Shown here: positions 27,901 through 35,714 of the stretch, one piece after another
Layout: each line of letters starts with the position of its first letter
Position numbering within the stretch: position 1 is the first letter of the stretch
From: Marivirga salinae
GTDB taxonomy: Bacteria; Bacteroidota; Bacteroidia; Cytophagales; Cyclobacteriaceae
NCBI RefSeq assembly: GCF_030503855.1
Contig: NZ_CP129971.1
Location: forward strand, 2,852,001 to 2,916,000
Reading direction: 5' to 3'
Length of the DNA stretch: 64,000 nt
The notes under the pieces: model-generated
Told to the model about the DNA's origin: nothing
What the model saw: only the letters and a program-made list of their open reading frames with translations
Database searches by the model: none
Program-made: the position numbers and the translations under genes

Positions 27901-28733
27901 CTGCTCAAGATAATTCAGGAAATACTTCAACTTGTACATTTCAAGTTTCGGCAGAGGGTGATAATCTCAATTCGCTGACTTGTCCTGAGGAGCAAGAAAT
28001 TTCACTGAATGAAAATTGTGAAGCTGTTTTACCTGATTTCAGAGATTTAGTTAAAGTTGATGCTAGTTGCAGCAGTATTGAAAGTATAAATCAATTTCCT
28101 GAACCAGGCTCTGTTATTAATGAAGATTCTGAAGTGATAATTGAAGTAGTAGATCAATCAGGGAATAAGACTTCCTGCAATTTTAATCTAAAAATAATAG
28201 GTGAAGGAATACCTCAAATTGAAGTTGGTGAAGATGTTGAAATTAATCTAGGGGAATCAGTAGAGCTAAGTGCTGAGAGTTCCTCTGATGGAAGTTATAA
28301 ATGGTTTCCCGCACGTGGTCTAAGTAACACAACTATTTCAAACCCAATAGCTAGTCCTGATAAGAGTACCACTTATACTGTAATATTTACCAATTCTTTT
28401 GGATGTTCTATAGAATCGGAAATCACTGTCAATGTAGAGGAAGGTGTTCAAGTAGCAAAAGGCTTTTCACCGGATAATGATGGGATAAATGAAATATGGA
28501 AGATTGAAGGAATTGAAGAATATAGAAATAATGAAGTAGTCATCTATAATCGATGGGGAAATATAGTCTTTGCTATTAAAGGCTATGATAATCAGTATAA
28601 TGTATTTGATGGAAATGCAAATCGGAATACAAGCTTAGGAGGGGGACAACTTCCTGAAGGTACATATTTCTATAAGATCAGATTTGCTGAAGGGCATTCT
28701 GATTTAGAAGGATTTTTAGTACTTAAAAGATAA
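24933..28733 (+). CDS. Type IX-secreted giant adhesin, C-terminal part (HYR repeats, type B sorting domain)
   Basis: 1266 residues in the frame that continues the adhesin after the +1 shift; the first usable start inside it is only a TTG at 25023, arguing against an independent gene. An SprB-like beta domain (GAGTYTLKVEA) leads to twelve HYR modules of about 78-80 residues, each opening DTE(A/S)P with paired cysteines, plus a divergent thirteenth. The C-terminus (from AKGFSPDNDGINEIWKIEGI, with VVIYNRWGNIVF and LPEGTYFYKI) is the gliding-motility type B sorting domain that directs export by the type IX system. Its PorP/SprF partner follows by 26 bases. Confidence 0.88.
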   Translation, partial: NATLEGESSINDVEFKWFNEEDELIGEDEVLENIGAGTYTLKVEATADCFYTKEITLTDGTDTEAPEITCPDDQKLNPGENLKDYTSLAVVSDNCDSDVSVSQSPEAGTEFTEETTVTLTAEDASGNTKACTFIIEVTPDTEAPELTCPDNQELACDATVIPDYTDLVSVSDNRDSSPEVTQSPAARSPFTAGMTISIKAKDEAGNESTCEFLVNLEEDTESPAIECPDDQELIPGENLKDYTSLAIVSDNCDSDVSVSQSPEAGTEFTEETTVTLTAEDASGNSKTCTFVIEVTPDTEAPELTCPDNQELACDATVIPDYTDLVSVSDNRDTSPEVTQSPVAGSPFTAGMTISIKAKDEAGNESTCEFLVNLAADTESPVIECPEDQELIPGENLKDYTSLTVVSDNCDSDVSVSQSPEAGTEFTEETTVTLTAEDASGNTKICTFIIEVTPDTEAPELTCPDNQSLACDATEIPDYTDLVSVSDNRDASPIITQSPEAGSEYTAGMTITISAEDESGNVSSCDFVVNSEEDTESPTLSCLAPQTVTIGGSLADYTSLVTVEDNCDAEPTVSQSVAPGTEITEDITITITAEDASGNIENCEIEIIATSEPDTEAPEITCPDDQFLACGATEIQDYTDLVSVSDDRDPNPIITQSPEAGSEFTEGMSITISAEDESGNVSSCDFVVNREEDTESPTISCLAPQTITIGGSLADYTSLVTVEDNCDAEPIVSQSVAPGTEITEDISITITAEDASGNIENCEIEIIATSDADTEAPEITCPEDQVLACGATEIPDYTGLVSVSDDRDPNPIITQSPEAGSGFTEGMTITISAEDESGNVSSCDFVVNSEEDTESPSLSCLAPQTITIGGSLADYTSLVTVDDNCDAEPTVSQSVAPGTEITEDITITITAEDASGNIENCEIEIIATSDADTEAPEISCPEDQVLACGATEIPDYTGLISVSDDRDPNPIITQSPEAGSEYTEGMTITITAQDNSGNTSTCTFQVSAEGDNLNSLTCPEEQEISLNENCEAVLPDFRDLVKVDASCSSIESINQFPEPGSVINEDSEVIIEVVDQSGNKTSCNFNLKIIGEGIPQIEVGEDVEINLGESVELSAESSSDGSYKWFPARGLSNTTISNPIASPDKSTTYTVIFTNSFGCSIESEITVNVEEGVQVAKGFSPDNDGINEIWKIEGIEEYRNNEVVIYNRWGNIVFAIKGYDNQYNVFDGNANRNTSLGGGQLPEGTYFYKIRFAEGHSDLEGFLVLKR
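25116..27959 (+). repeat. Tandem array: three 471-bp and three 477-bp units inside the adhesin
   Basis: Units begin on the Asp codon of each DTE motif at 25116, 25587, 26058 (471-bp steps), 26529, 27006, 27483 (477-bp steps), ending before 27960. Each unit encodes two HYR modules (157 or 159 residues). Long stretches are nearly identical between neighbouring units at the DNA level, including silent positions, so the copies are recent or kept alike by recombination. Both unit sizes are multiples of three, so copy-number change keeps the frame. Confidence 0.9.
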
Positions 28734-28759
28734 TAAACCTTAAAATTTAACCGCTTGAT

Positions 28760-29650
28760 ATGAAAAGATTTTTAATTCTTTTAGCTATTGGTATGATTGC
28801 ATCTGTTGGTATGGCGCAACAGATGCCCGCCAATTACAATTATTTACTTGACCCATTTTCGATTAATCCTGCTGTTGCAGGATATGATATAGATCCTGTC
28901 TTTAACTTTTCTGCAAGAGGTTCTTTCCAAGGAATGGAAGGTTCTCCTCGGAGCATGTTTTTTTCGACACACGGGAAGGCTTTAAGTCCGAAAGTTGGCT
29001 TAGGAGCTAATTTTTATAGTGATAAAATAGGGGTGACGAGCACAAATGGTGTTTATGGTAGTTATTCCTATTCGCTAATTTCAAAAAACAAAAATTCTTT
29101 TACTTCCTGGGGATTTCATCCAAATGTTTTGTCTTTTGGCTTGCGAGCAGGAGTGTCATTTTTTAATGAAAGCCTTAGAAGTCTAAAAGTAGATGATGAT
29201 CCTAATTTTGAAAAGAATATATCAATTGTTAGACCTAGTGTTGGAGTAGGTCTTTATTTTAGTAAAAATAAATTTTTTGCTGGACTTTCTATTCCAGAGG
29301 TATTGACAGTATGGGAAAATGAAAATCTGAATTTGAACAGACACTTATTTCTTAATGCGGGATATGAACTTATATTAAATCATACTTCTAAAATCCAATT
29401 GAATAGTTTGATAAAAGTGGTAAAAGGTTCTCCTATTCAAGCCGATGGAAATGCAATATTGGAGTTTAAAGACAAAATCAAAGTTGGGCTAGGATACAGA
29501 TCTGTTTCTTATGTAAATTTTATGATAGGATTCCAGTTCATTAATGATTTAGACTTTAATTATTTTTATGAGCTTCCTTTATCATCTTCTGTCAAACAAA
29601 TGAATTTCAATATTCATGAAGTGAGTTTACGATATAGGCTTGGAAGATAA
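28760..29650 (+). CDS. PorP/SprF family outer-membrane protein (type IX secretion partner)
   Basis: 296 residues with a signal peptide (to GMAQQ). The family opening YNYLLDPFSINPAVAGYD and the GSPRSMFFSTHG segment are diagnostic of PorP/SprF. The rest is a barrel ending in a basic Arg-Tyr-Arg-Leu-Gly-Arg tail. Members of this family sit behind large type B sorted proteins and are needed to export or anchor that particular partner, as SprF is for SprB. Here it follows the giant adhesin by 26 bases, giving a partner pair. Confidence 0.94.
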   Translation: MKRFLILLAIGMIASVGMAQQMPANYNYLLDPFSINPAVAGYDIDPVFNFSARGSFQGMEGSPRSMFFSTHGKALSPKVGLGANFYSDKIGVTSTNGVYGSYSYSLISKNKNSFTSWGFHPNVLSFGLRAGVSFFNESLRSLKVDDDPNFEKNISIVRPSVGVGLYFSKNKFFAGLSIPEVLTVWENENLNLNRHLFLNAGYELILNHTSKIQLNSLIKVVKGSPIQADGNAILEFKDKIKVGLGYRSVSYVNFMIGFQFINDLDFNYFYELPLSSSVKQMNFNIHEVSLRYRLGR

Positions 29651-29729
29651 TGAGTATAGCAGAAAATAGAGGATTTGGTTTAACAGTTATAAGATTTAAA
29701 CTAAAATGAAGAATACGGATTGATCTACA

Positions 29730-30698
29730 TCAGTAAACACCTGAATTTGAAGATGATTCTTTAAAAACCTTCATTATTTCAGCTATTACTTTTTCTCTGT
29801 TATTTGTTAATCCGTGACTATCGTTTTCAAATATTTGTAGATCAACATTTTTGCTATATTTTTTTAAACTATCCGCTAACATGAGTGCCTGTGAATGATG
29901 AACATGCTCGTCAGTGTTACTGTGCAAAATTATGTAGGGGATATCAGGTAATTCATTTGTCCAATAATTTGCAGATCTTGCCTGAAGTACTTCTTTTGGC
30001 TTTTCATTATAGTCGGGGATTAATTCTTGGTAAACACCTTCCATCTCAGGGTGATGTTTTAAAGTGATCTCTAGGTCAGAAACACCACCTATGGCTGCTG
30101 AAGATTTAATTTTATCACCCTTGTAATTCTTTAGGGTCAAATAATTCATCATTCCACCTCTGCTAATTCCCAATAAATTAATATTATTTGTGTCTGCTTT
30201 CTCAATTTCATGTAAATGAGAAATCAAATTAATATTGTCCATAACATCTGCTCCACCAAACTCTTCTTTACCTTCACTTCCGCTATTTCCTCTATAGTTA
30301 GAAGCTACTACCACAAAGCCTTCAGCTGCAAATGGAGCCATTACTTCCACCGCAGTAGCCACCAATAGTCTGCCTAATTCCTGATTTCCACCTCTATTTA
30401 AAATAATCACGGGATATTTCCCAGGTTTTTTAGGCTGAACCATAAATCCAGATACTAACAGACTGTCGCTATAGTAAGCCATTGAAAATATTTCGACTTC
30501 ATCTAAGTGGGTGAATAATTCAGGATGATGATCTATTTTTTTTGCAATAGGAGCGGCCATATAATCTACCGTCTTTAGTAAAATATTCTGCCCACTAAAT
30601 TCCGCAATATTCTCTTTAACATCATGTCCTTCCTTCTTGCTATTGCAGCTAAGGAAAGTGGATAAAACTATGGTGGTTAAATATAAGGTGGTTTTCAT
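29730..30698 (-). CDS. Alpha/beta-hydrolase lipoprotein (prolyl-oligopeptidase-like)
   Basis: 322 residues from the ATG at 30698, chosen because it gives a clean lipoprotein signal (MKTTLYLTTIVLSTFLSC, lipidated Cys18); the next upstream ATG would overlap the preceding gene. Alpha/beta-hydrolase marks are the oxyanion region VIILNRGGNQ, nucleophile Ser179 in LLGISRGGMM, Asp in HSNTDEHV and His in NDSHGL. It resembles S9-type peptidases or esterases; substrate unknown. It lies 10 bases after a small membrane protein gene and is probably the last gene of the PadR-headed cluster. Confidence 0.85.
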   Translation of the reverse strand: MKTTLYLTTIVLSTFLSCNSKKEGHDVKENIAEFSGQNILLKTVDYMAAPIAKKIDHHPELFTHLDEVEIFSMAYYSDSLLVSGFMVQPKKPGKYPVIILNRGGNQELGRLLVATAVEVMAPFAAEGFVVVASNYRGNSGSEGKEEFGGADVMDNINLISHLHEIEKADTNNINLLGISRGGMMNYLTLKNYKGDKIKSSAAIGGVSDLEITLKHHPEMEGVYQELIPDYNEKPKEVLQARSANYWTNELPDIPYIILHSNTDEHVHHSQALMLADSLKKYSKNVDLQIFENDSHGLTNNREKVIAEIMKVFKESSSNSGVY

Positions 30699-30708
30699 AA
30701 TGATGAAA

Positions 30709-31080
30709 TTAAATCTCTTCAATAGACTGTTGATACATATTAAAAAACAAAAATGGTAGGAAAGCGAAAGCTAAAATGACAAATGCAATAATAAATGTGA
30801 TGTTGGCAAAAAAGTCATTGGTAAATCTGAGCCATGTGGAAATCACAAAAATTACTACAGCTGATTGCCCAAAAACCCACTGAAATAATACTCTTTTTGT
30901 CGAAAGTTTATGAGTTCGCCATTTATAATAAAAAACTAAAGGAAAACAAATAAGCCCTGCAACTGTGCCTCCTACGTAAAGCATAATAAATGAATAGGGC
31001 AACTGTAGGATTTTGAATAGAAATCCAATTACGAATATGAAGCTAAATAGCCATCCAGATATATAGATGATCTTTTTCAT
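30709..31080 (-). CDS. Four-helix membrane protein (paralogue of the next gene upstream)
   Basis: 123 residues, four predicted membrane helices. It aligns by eye with the C-terminal two thirds of the upstream gene (ISGWLFSFIFVIGFLFKILQ against ISGYLFALSTTAGAFFKVMH, and both end in LPFLFFxMY), so the pair arose by duplication. It lacks the N-terminal soluble domain of its paralogue. The FK-hydrophobic-P helix pattern recalls GldL-like helices only faintly. The repeated two-block module reaches exactly to its start codon. Confidence 0.75.
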   Translation of the reverse strand: MKKIIYISGWLFSFIFVIGFLFKILQLPYSFIMLYVGGTVAGLICFPLVFYYKWRTHKLSTKRVLFQWVFGQSAVVIFVISTWLRFTNDFFANITFIIAFVILAFAFLPFLFFNMYQQSIEEI

Positions 31081-31202
31081 GTGAATAGTGTTTACTTTTA
31101 AAGGTCACAACTTGTCCCGTATTTATATGGATGGAATTCGCATCAAATCTATTCATCCTTCGGTTGGTATATTAAGGATTCTAGATTTATGCTCATTTCA
31201 TG
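31078..31202 (-). repeat. Two-block upstream module, copy B
   Basis: Block 1 (31202-31155) matches copy A over 48 bases with a few substitutions and compensating one-base gaps. Block 2 (31108-31078) matches at 28 of 31 bases and ends on the ATG of the 123-residue membrane protein, as copy A does for its own gene. Block 1 starts next to the stop codon of the preceding gene. Confidence 0.55.
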
Positions 31203-31827
31203 CTTGTTTTTGGTTTAGAGTTTCTTTTTGACTGGTTTTATACATTCTGAAAAATAGGAATGGTAGGAACAGCATACCAAAAATCAACATGCCTAATCCG
31301 AAAATTACTGCGGCACCTTGCAAATGCAATACTTTAAATCCACTACCAATCAGGATAAGCATTATACTTAATGTCCCAAATATCCATTTTAGTTTTTCAG
31401 ACATCACATTAAAAACCTTGTATTTAAATTTATTGATCAACAATAAAGGCAAGAAAATAAATGATATACCCAGTAAACCTGAGAATAACATTATGTTAGC
31501 GCCAGGAAAGTGCATGACTTTGAAAAATGCTCCCGCAGTTGTTGATAGGGCAAATAAATAGCCTGAAATGTAAGTGAACTGTTTCATGAGTATTATTTTT
31601 TTATGGTTTAATAAAAACAAAGTTTCGAAATGTATTTCTTCAAATCCATTTGGAGTGGTTTGTTGGTATGCTTTCTCGTAAGCGCCTTCAAAAGAATTTC
31701 CTCTTTGCATTTCAATTTCTACCAAGCAACAAAAGTGATCAATCAAGTCGTCTTGAATTTCTTTAGAGGCAATCCCACTCTTTTTAATTTTTTGGTTGAT
31801 AAAAGAAAATTGTTCATCCGTAATCAT
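31198..31827 (-). CDS. Membrane protein with N-terminal HAAS-like domain
   Basis: 209 residues. Residues 1-75 are a soluble helical domain (MITDEQFSFINQKIKKSGI...DDLIDHFCCLVEIEM) like the HAAS/DUF1700-type domain found next to PadR regulators; about four membrane helices follow, with two related segments FFKVMHFPGANIML and GFKVLHLQGAAVIF. It overlaps the PadR gene by four bases. In other bacteria PadR and HAAS membrane proteins are paired, with the membrane protein thought to modulate envelope responses. Exact role unknown. Confidence 0.8.
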   Translation of the reverse strand: MITDEQFSFINQKIKKSGIASKEIQDDLIDHFCCLVEIEMQRGNSFEGAYEKAYQQTTPNGFEEIHFETLFLLNHKKIILMKQFTYISGYLFALSTTAGAFFKVMHFPGANIMLFSGLLGISFIFLPLLLINKFKYKVFNVMSEKLKWIFGTLSIMLILIGSGFKVLHLQGAAVIFGLGMLIFGMLFLPFLFFRMYKTSQKETLNQKQA

Positions 31828-32171
31828 AGTGCAGGCGATGTTTTGTTGTCCGTAAAAATTATTTTGTTCAAGGTCTCCATAAAATCTTCTAACTCTTTCA
31901 CCACAATCTTTTTCTCACCCTGTCCTTTAGGAGTTAATGTATAATATTTCCGTACCCTTTTGCCAATTTTCACTTCTTCAGTGGTTAAAATCCCATCTTT
32001 TAAAAGCTTATGAAGGGTGGGATATAGGCTTCCATCTTTAATCAAGATTTTACCATCTGAAATATCCTTTACCTTTTGGCAAATTTCATAGCCGTACATT
32101 TTTCCGTTTTCTTCGAGAAGTTTTAAAATGATAACTCCTAGCGTGCCTTTTAATAATTCTTTTGAATACAT
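31824..32171 (-). CDS. PadR-family transcriptional regulator
   Basis: 115 residues from the ATG at 32171. An upstream in-frame ATG would overlap the promoter and operator. The winged helix is typical: LLKGTLGVIILKLLEENGKMYGYEI, DGSLYPTLHKLLKDGIL and RKYYTLTPKGQ. The short C-terminal helix makes it a PadR-s2 type that dimerises. It heads the cluster with the HAAS membrane gene (four-base overlap). The inverted repeat in its own promoter implies autorepression. Confidence 0.93.
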   Translation of the reverse strand: MYSKELLKGTLGVIILKLLEENGKMYGYEICQKVKDISDGKILIKDGSLYPTLHKLLKDGILTTEEVKIGKRVRKYYTLTPKGQGEKKIVVKELEDFMETLNKIIFTDNKTSPAL

Positions 32172-32175
32172 AGCA

Positions 32176-32205
32176 CAAAAATACATCATAATACGATGTA
32201 TCAAA
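32176..32205 (-). promoter_or_regulatory. padR promoter with embedded operator
   Basis: On the minus strand TTTG (32205-32202), an 18-base spacer and TATTTTTG (32183-32176) form a consensus promoter. ATACATC/GATGTAT (32181-32187 and 32195-32201) is a perfect 7-bp inverted repeat with a 7-base centre that fills the spacer, resembling known PadR ATGT/ACAT operators. Only four bases separate the -7 from the ATG, so the transcript would be leaderless. Confidence 0.7.
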
Positions 32206-32336
32206 ATATAATGTTAAATAATTTTATGAAATTCAATCTTATAATAAATGTATTTTATGATTTTGAACAGTTAAATCACTGTCTAATTTAAAATTGAGAG
32301 GTTTTTGTAGATAAATTAAACTTTGTAATACTTAAA

Positions 32337-32359
32337 AGGCAGGCTTTTATTGCCTGCCT
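32337..32359 (-). terminator. Hairpin downstream of the M1 peptidase gene
   Basis: AGGCAGGC (32337-32344) pairs with GCCTGCCT (32352-32359) across seven bases. On the minus strand TTTTAAG follows, a short T-run, so it may end the peptidase transcript. The remaining gap between padR and the peptidase (about 32207-32421) shows nothing else. Confidence 0.5.
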
Positions 32360-32421
32360 CTGTAAGCTAATTTGTGTTATAGTTATTTACCTTAGATAAT
32401 AATAGGTATGGGTTTTCAAGC

Positions 32422-35376
32422 TTATTTACCAACCTTATCGATCAATTTAAATGGATTAACCTGCCGGAGGTTTAATGAAAAACGGATATGATCCCTGAAA
32501 CTAACAAAGCTTTCCACTACACCATTATAGTTAGTTCCTACTAGAGGGAAATAAAAACCTAGCGCATTATTAAATAGGTCTATTTTTAAACCAGAACCGT
32601 AGTAAACATCATTTGAAATCAGACCTAGATCACCGTAGAGAGAAACTAGATTGGTAAATGGCATGTCAATATCTACATTGGCTGCAGCGAGCCAATTATT
32701 GCTAATAGCAATTGGTAAGAATGCTCGAAAGCCTCCATCTTCCAAATTTGTTTGATGCTCAAATGCTGTAAAAGTATTCGAGATCTGTGCTCTATCTAAA
32801 AAAGTGGTTTCCATTAGGTAATCTGTGCTACCATTCATTCTTAATAGAAATGAAGGATGTACATTATCATTATTTAAAAATGAGCCAAAGAATAAATTTA
32901 GTGAAGCAAATCTTCCTTTCTTATATTGATGTTTAACTTTAGCCTTATTTTTCCAAAGTGTAAAATCCTGAAGTTTATATTGAAGTTCACTATTGAAGCT
33001 ATATTCTGTGAGAGCATTTCCATTTTCAATATTATAGATAGCAGATACAATTTGATAATCTGATTCATAAGTGGGTTGTAATTCCGTATCCACCCCAATT
33101 GCTGTATATCTAAATTTTAACCACTGTTTAGGACTTGTCCTTAGTTTTTTCGGCTTGAACGTAAACGTGATAGTAGGTTCGGCTTTTTGATAGCCAGCAT
33201 ATTGTTTGGCTTCACCTCCAAAAGTAATTTTCTGAAAAACTTCGGATGGATATACAGAATAATTTACTTCAGCAGAACCTGCCATTTGATTTAGCCCAAA
33301 ACTATACATAGGCATGATAACATAATTAAATTTTTTCTGAGGAACCACATTATTATAAAAAACTGCACCAAGCATATATTTATCTCGAGTATTAGCACCC
33401 ATAGTGGGGATAAAATTTATGCGCTTTTCAGGCCCTGTTTCTATACCTCCTATAAGTCCAATATCCAACCCATCATTTTTCTTAAATGCCTTATTTAAAT
33501 AAGCTTGATTGTCTTGCCAATATAGTTCTAGAGTATGATGTTCGGGGTCAATAATGACTTTGTCGATCTTATTATCTGGTAATTCAATTTCTTTTTTTCC
33601 TACAAAACCTTCAAGATAACGATTCATGATAGTATCCTGGCCTGAAAGTGCAACAATTGGGACAGGTGAAGCTATTCTACCCTTGTTTTTTAAAGTAATA
33701 TTATAGCCCTTTCCTGAATTGTCAATTTTACTAATCTTATAATCAACTTTTTTTGTGCTTTTTAAAAGATCATCAAAAAACCATTCAAGATTTTTATCAC
33801 ATTCTTTTTCAAAAATGGCTCTAAAATCTTCAGGTTTTGGATGTTTAAATTTCCATTGATCATAATATAACTTCATGATGCGGTCAAATTCTTCCTGTCC
33901 TAAGTATTGCGATAAATGAGAAAAAGCCATGGCCGATTTCATATAAACCATAGTGCCATAATTCATTGAAGTATATTCACCTGCTTCTAGGTCAAGTGGC
34001 TGATCAAGGTTTCTGCGTGCATTAAGTAAATAAGATAATTCAGTTATTTTACTATATTCCAATTTGTCAAACTGAGTAGTTTTTGCGACCCATTTTCCAA
34101 ACTCATTGTCTTCCTCCAGCCCCGTCAAAGTGATTAGTTTCAGCGCTGGGTATTTAGTTTCAATATAACGGTTTTCATAAAGGGAATTAATACCTTCATC
34201 CATCCAGGGATGTTTTCTTTCATTACTAGCTAAAATTCCGTAAAACCAATTATGGCCTATTTCATGTGTAGTAACTTGATCTAGCGCAAAAGGACTGTTT
34301 CCACCCAATACAGTAATGGTTGGGTATTCCATGCCTGCACCTGCACTAAGTGCACCGTCAACCACAGTCACCACATCGTATGGATAATCACCTATCCACT
34401 TGGAATAATAAAAAGTGGCGTCTTGCATATATTGTATGATATCCTGCCATACTTCATAGTTTTTTTTATTGAAAAGTGCATATAGTTTTACTGTACGCCC
34501 TGAATTAGGTAATTCTATTTCACCTTTAAGCACTTCATAAGTTTGATCGGCAAACCATGCAAAATCATGGACATTATCCTGGGTATAGCTAATGGTTTTG
34601 TATATTCGATTTGTTGGTGCCTCATTAGCACTTTCCGAATCAGTAGCATCTGAAGATTGTTCTGACAGTAAATGCTGCTTATCGGTTTTGGCCAGAGAGT
34701 CAAGAAAACTAATTTCCTTTTCAGTGTTTAAGTTACCTGTTGCGCCTACTACATAGGTTTCAGGAATCGTTATGGATACTTCAAAGCTTCCGAATTCCGA
34801 GTAAAATTCTCCTTGATCAAGATAGGGCATAGGATGCCAACCATCTTCATCATATACGGCTGGCTTTGGATACCATTGTGTAATTTGATATTGCTTTCCT
34901 ACGTGGCCAAGCCTTGAGAAAGAATCAGGAAGTTTTACTTTGAATGGTGTGCTAATCATTATTTTTTCACCTGGAGCTAATGAATTTTTCAGGTATACTT
35001 TTGCAATATCCTCATGCTTTGGATGGTATTCCCATTTCAAAATCTGACCATTTGTTTTAAAATTCAGACTGTCAATATAGCCTTTTTTAGCATCCTCGGA
35101 AAAATGAAATCGGGAGGAGCCGTTTGCTATCTGCTGCTTTGCGAAGGCAGTTTTACAGTTTTTATAAGCATTGGGCCATAGATGAATCCATATAAAATCA
35201 AGTTTGTCCGGTGAATTATTGATATATTCTATTTCTTCGTAAGCGTGAAGGGTATGAGTGTTATCATTAAGCTTAACTTCAATGTCATAATTAACCTCTT
35301 GTTGCCAATAGTTATTCTGTGCATGGAGCATTATAGCCTGCATCAATAAATAAGTACAAATAATAATTTTTTTCAT
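32422..35376 (-). CDS. M1-family metallopeptidase with C-terminal beta-barrel-like region
   Basis: 984 residues with a signal peptide (to LHAQ). The M1 catalytic domain has GAGMEYPT in place of GAMEN, zinc ligands His371 and His375 in HEIGHNW, and Glu394 18 residues later, the exact gluzincin spacing. The last 340 residues or so are not the usual helical ERAP-like tail; they are amphipathic strands with aromatic girdles (ending FSLNLRQVNPFKLIDKVGK) like an outer-membrane barrel. An aminopeptidase tethered to the outer membrane is the inference. Monocistronic, between padR and a long gap. Confidence 0.88.
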   Translation of the reverse strand: MKKIIICTYLLMQAIMLHAQNNYWQQEVNYDIEVKLNDNTHTLHAYEEIEYINNSPDKLDFIWIHLWPNAYKNCKTAFAKQQIANGSSRFHFSEDAKKGYIDSLNFKTNGQILKWEYHPKHEDIAKVYLKNSLAPGEKIMISTPFKVKLPDSFSRLGHVGKQYQITQWYPKPAVYDEDGWHPMPYLDQGEFYSEFGSFEVSITIPETYVVGATGNLNTEKEISFLDSLAKTDKQHLLSEQSSDATDSESANEAPTNRIYKTISYTQDNVHDFAWFADQTYEVLKGEIELPNSGRTVKLYALFNKKNYEVWQDIIQYMQDATFYYSKWIGDYPYDVVTVVDGALSAGAGMEYPTITVLGGNSPFALDQVTTHEIGHNWFYGILASNERKHPWMDEGINSLYENRYIETKYPALKLITLTGLEEDNEFGKWVAKTTQFDKLEYSKITELSYLLNARRNLDQPLDLEAGEYTSMNYGTMVYMKSAMAFSHLSQYLGQEEFDRIMKLYYDQWKFKHPKPEDFRAIFEKECDKNLEWFFDDLLKSTKKVDYKISKIDNSGKGYNITLKNKGRIASPVPIVALSGQDTIMNRYLEGFVGKKEIELPDNKIDKVIIDPEHHTLELYWQDNQAYLNKAFKKNDGLDIGLIGGIETGPEKRINFIPTMGANTRDKYMLGAVFYNNVVPQKKFNYVIMPMYSFGLNQMAGSAEVNYSVYPSEVFQKITFGGEAKQYAGYQKAEPTITFTFKPKKLRTSPKQWLKFRYTAIGVDTELQPTYESDYQIVSAIYNIENGNALTEYSFNSELQYKLQDFTLWKNKAKVKHQYKKGRFASLNLFFGSFLNNDNVHPSFLLRMNGSTDYLMETTFLDRAQISNTFTAFEHQTNLEDGGFRAFLPIAISNNWLAAANVDIDMPFTNLVSLYGDLGLISNDVYYGSGLKIDLFNNALGFYFPLVGTNYNGVVESFVSFRDHIRFSLNLRQVNPFKLIDKVGK

Positions 35377-35596
35377 TTGGTTTAAGTTGATGTTTTAAAA
35401 AGTTGTTTTGTTGCTAAGTTGATGCATTTTTTCAAACAAAGGTTGCAGAATAATCAAACAACACATTTGTTAAGTAAAGAAAAGTAGCTAATTTAATTGT
35501 TAAAATTCGAGAATAAATTTTTTATTAAATATTTTTGAAGTGATTCAAAATTGATAAATTTTAAATCAAATGAACCGTTATTAATTATCTCCAAAA

Positions 35597-35707
35597 ATGA
35601 AAAAACACTTTAAATTTATACTACGTGTTATTTTAATTTTATTTATAGCTGAAATGAGTTTTCACTTTTTTTCGGGCATGCTTTTTCCTTTTGTTTCGAA
35701 TGAATAG
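35597..35707 (+). CDS. Possible 36-residue membrane peptide
   Basis: An ATG-started frame encodes MKKHFKFILRVILILFIAE and then a second hydrophobic stretch, ending SNE. The pattern (two-Lys start, one hydrophobic helix) is that of small membrane proteins. It lies in the 338-base gap between two minus-strand genes and ends eight bases before the convergent thioredoxin gene stop. No promoter is obvious. The rest of the gap (35377-35596) is very AT-rich and shows nothing I can name. Chance open frame is a real alternative. Confidence 0.35.
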   Translation: MKKHFKFILRVILILFIAEMSFHFFSGMLFPFVSNE

Positions 35708-35714
35708 TGATCTT

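Noticed and set aside
25116..27959. Regular repeat array that could be read as a CRISPR or other DNA repeat locus
   Set aside because: Unit length is 471 or 477 bp, in frame with one protein, and there are no spacers. It is protein-domain duplication.
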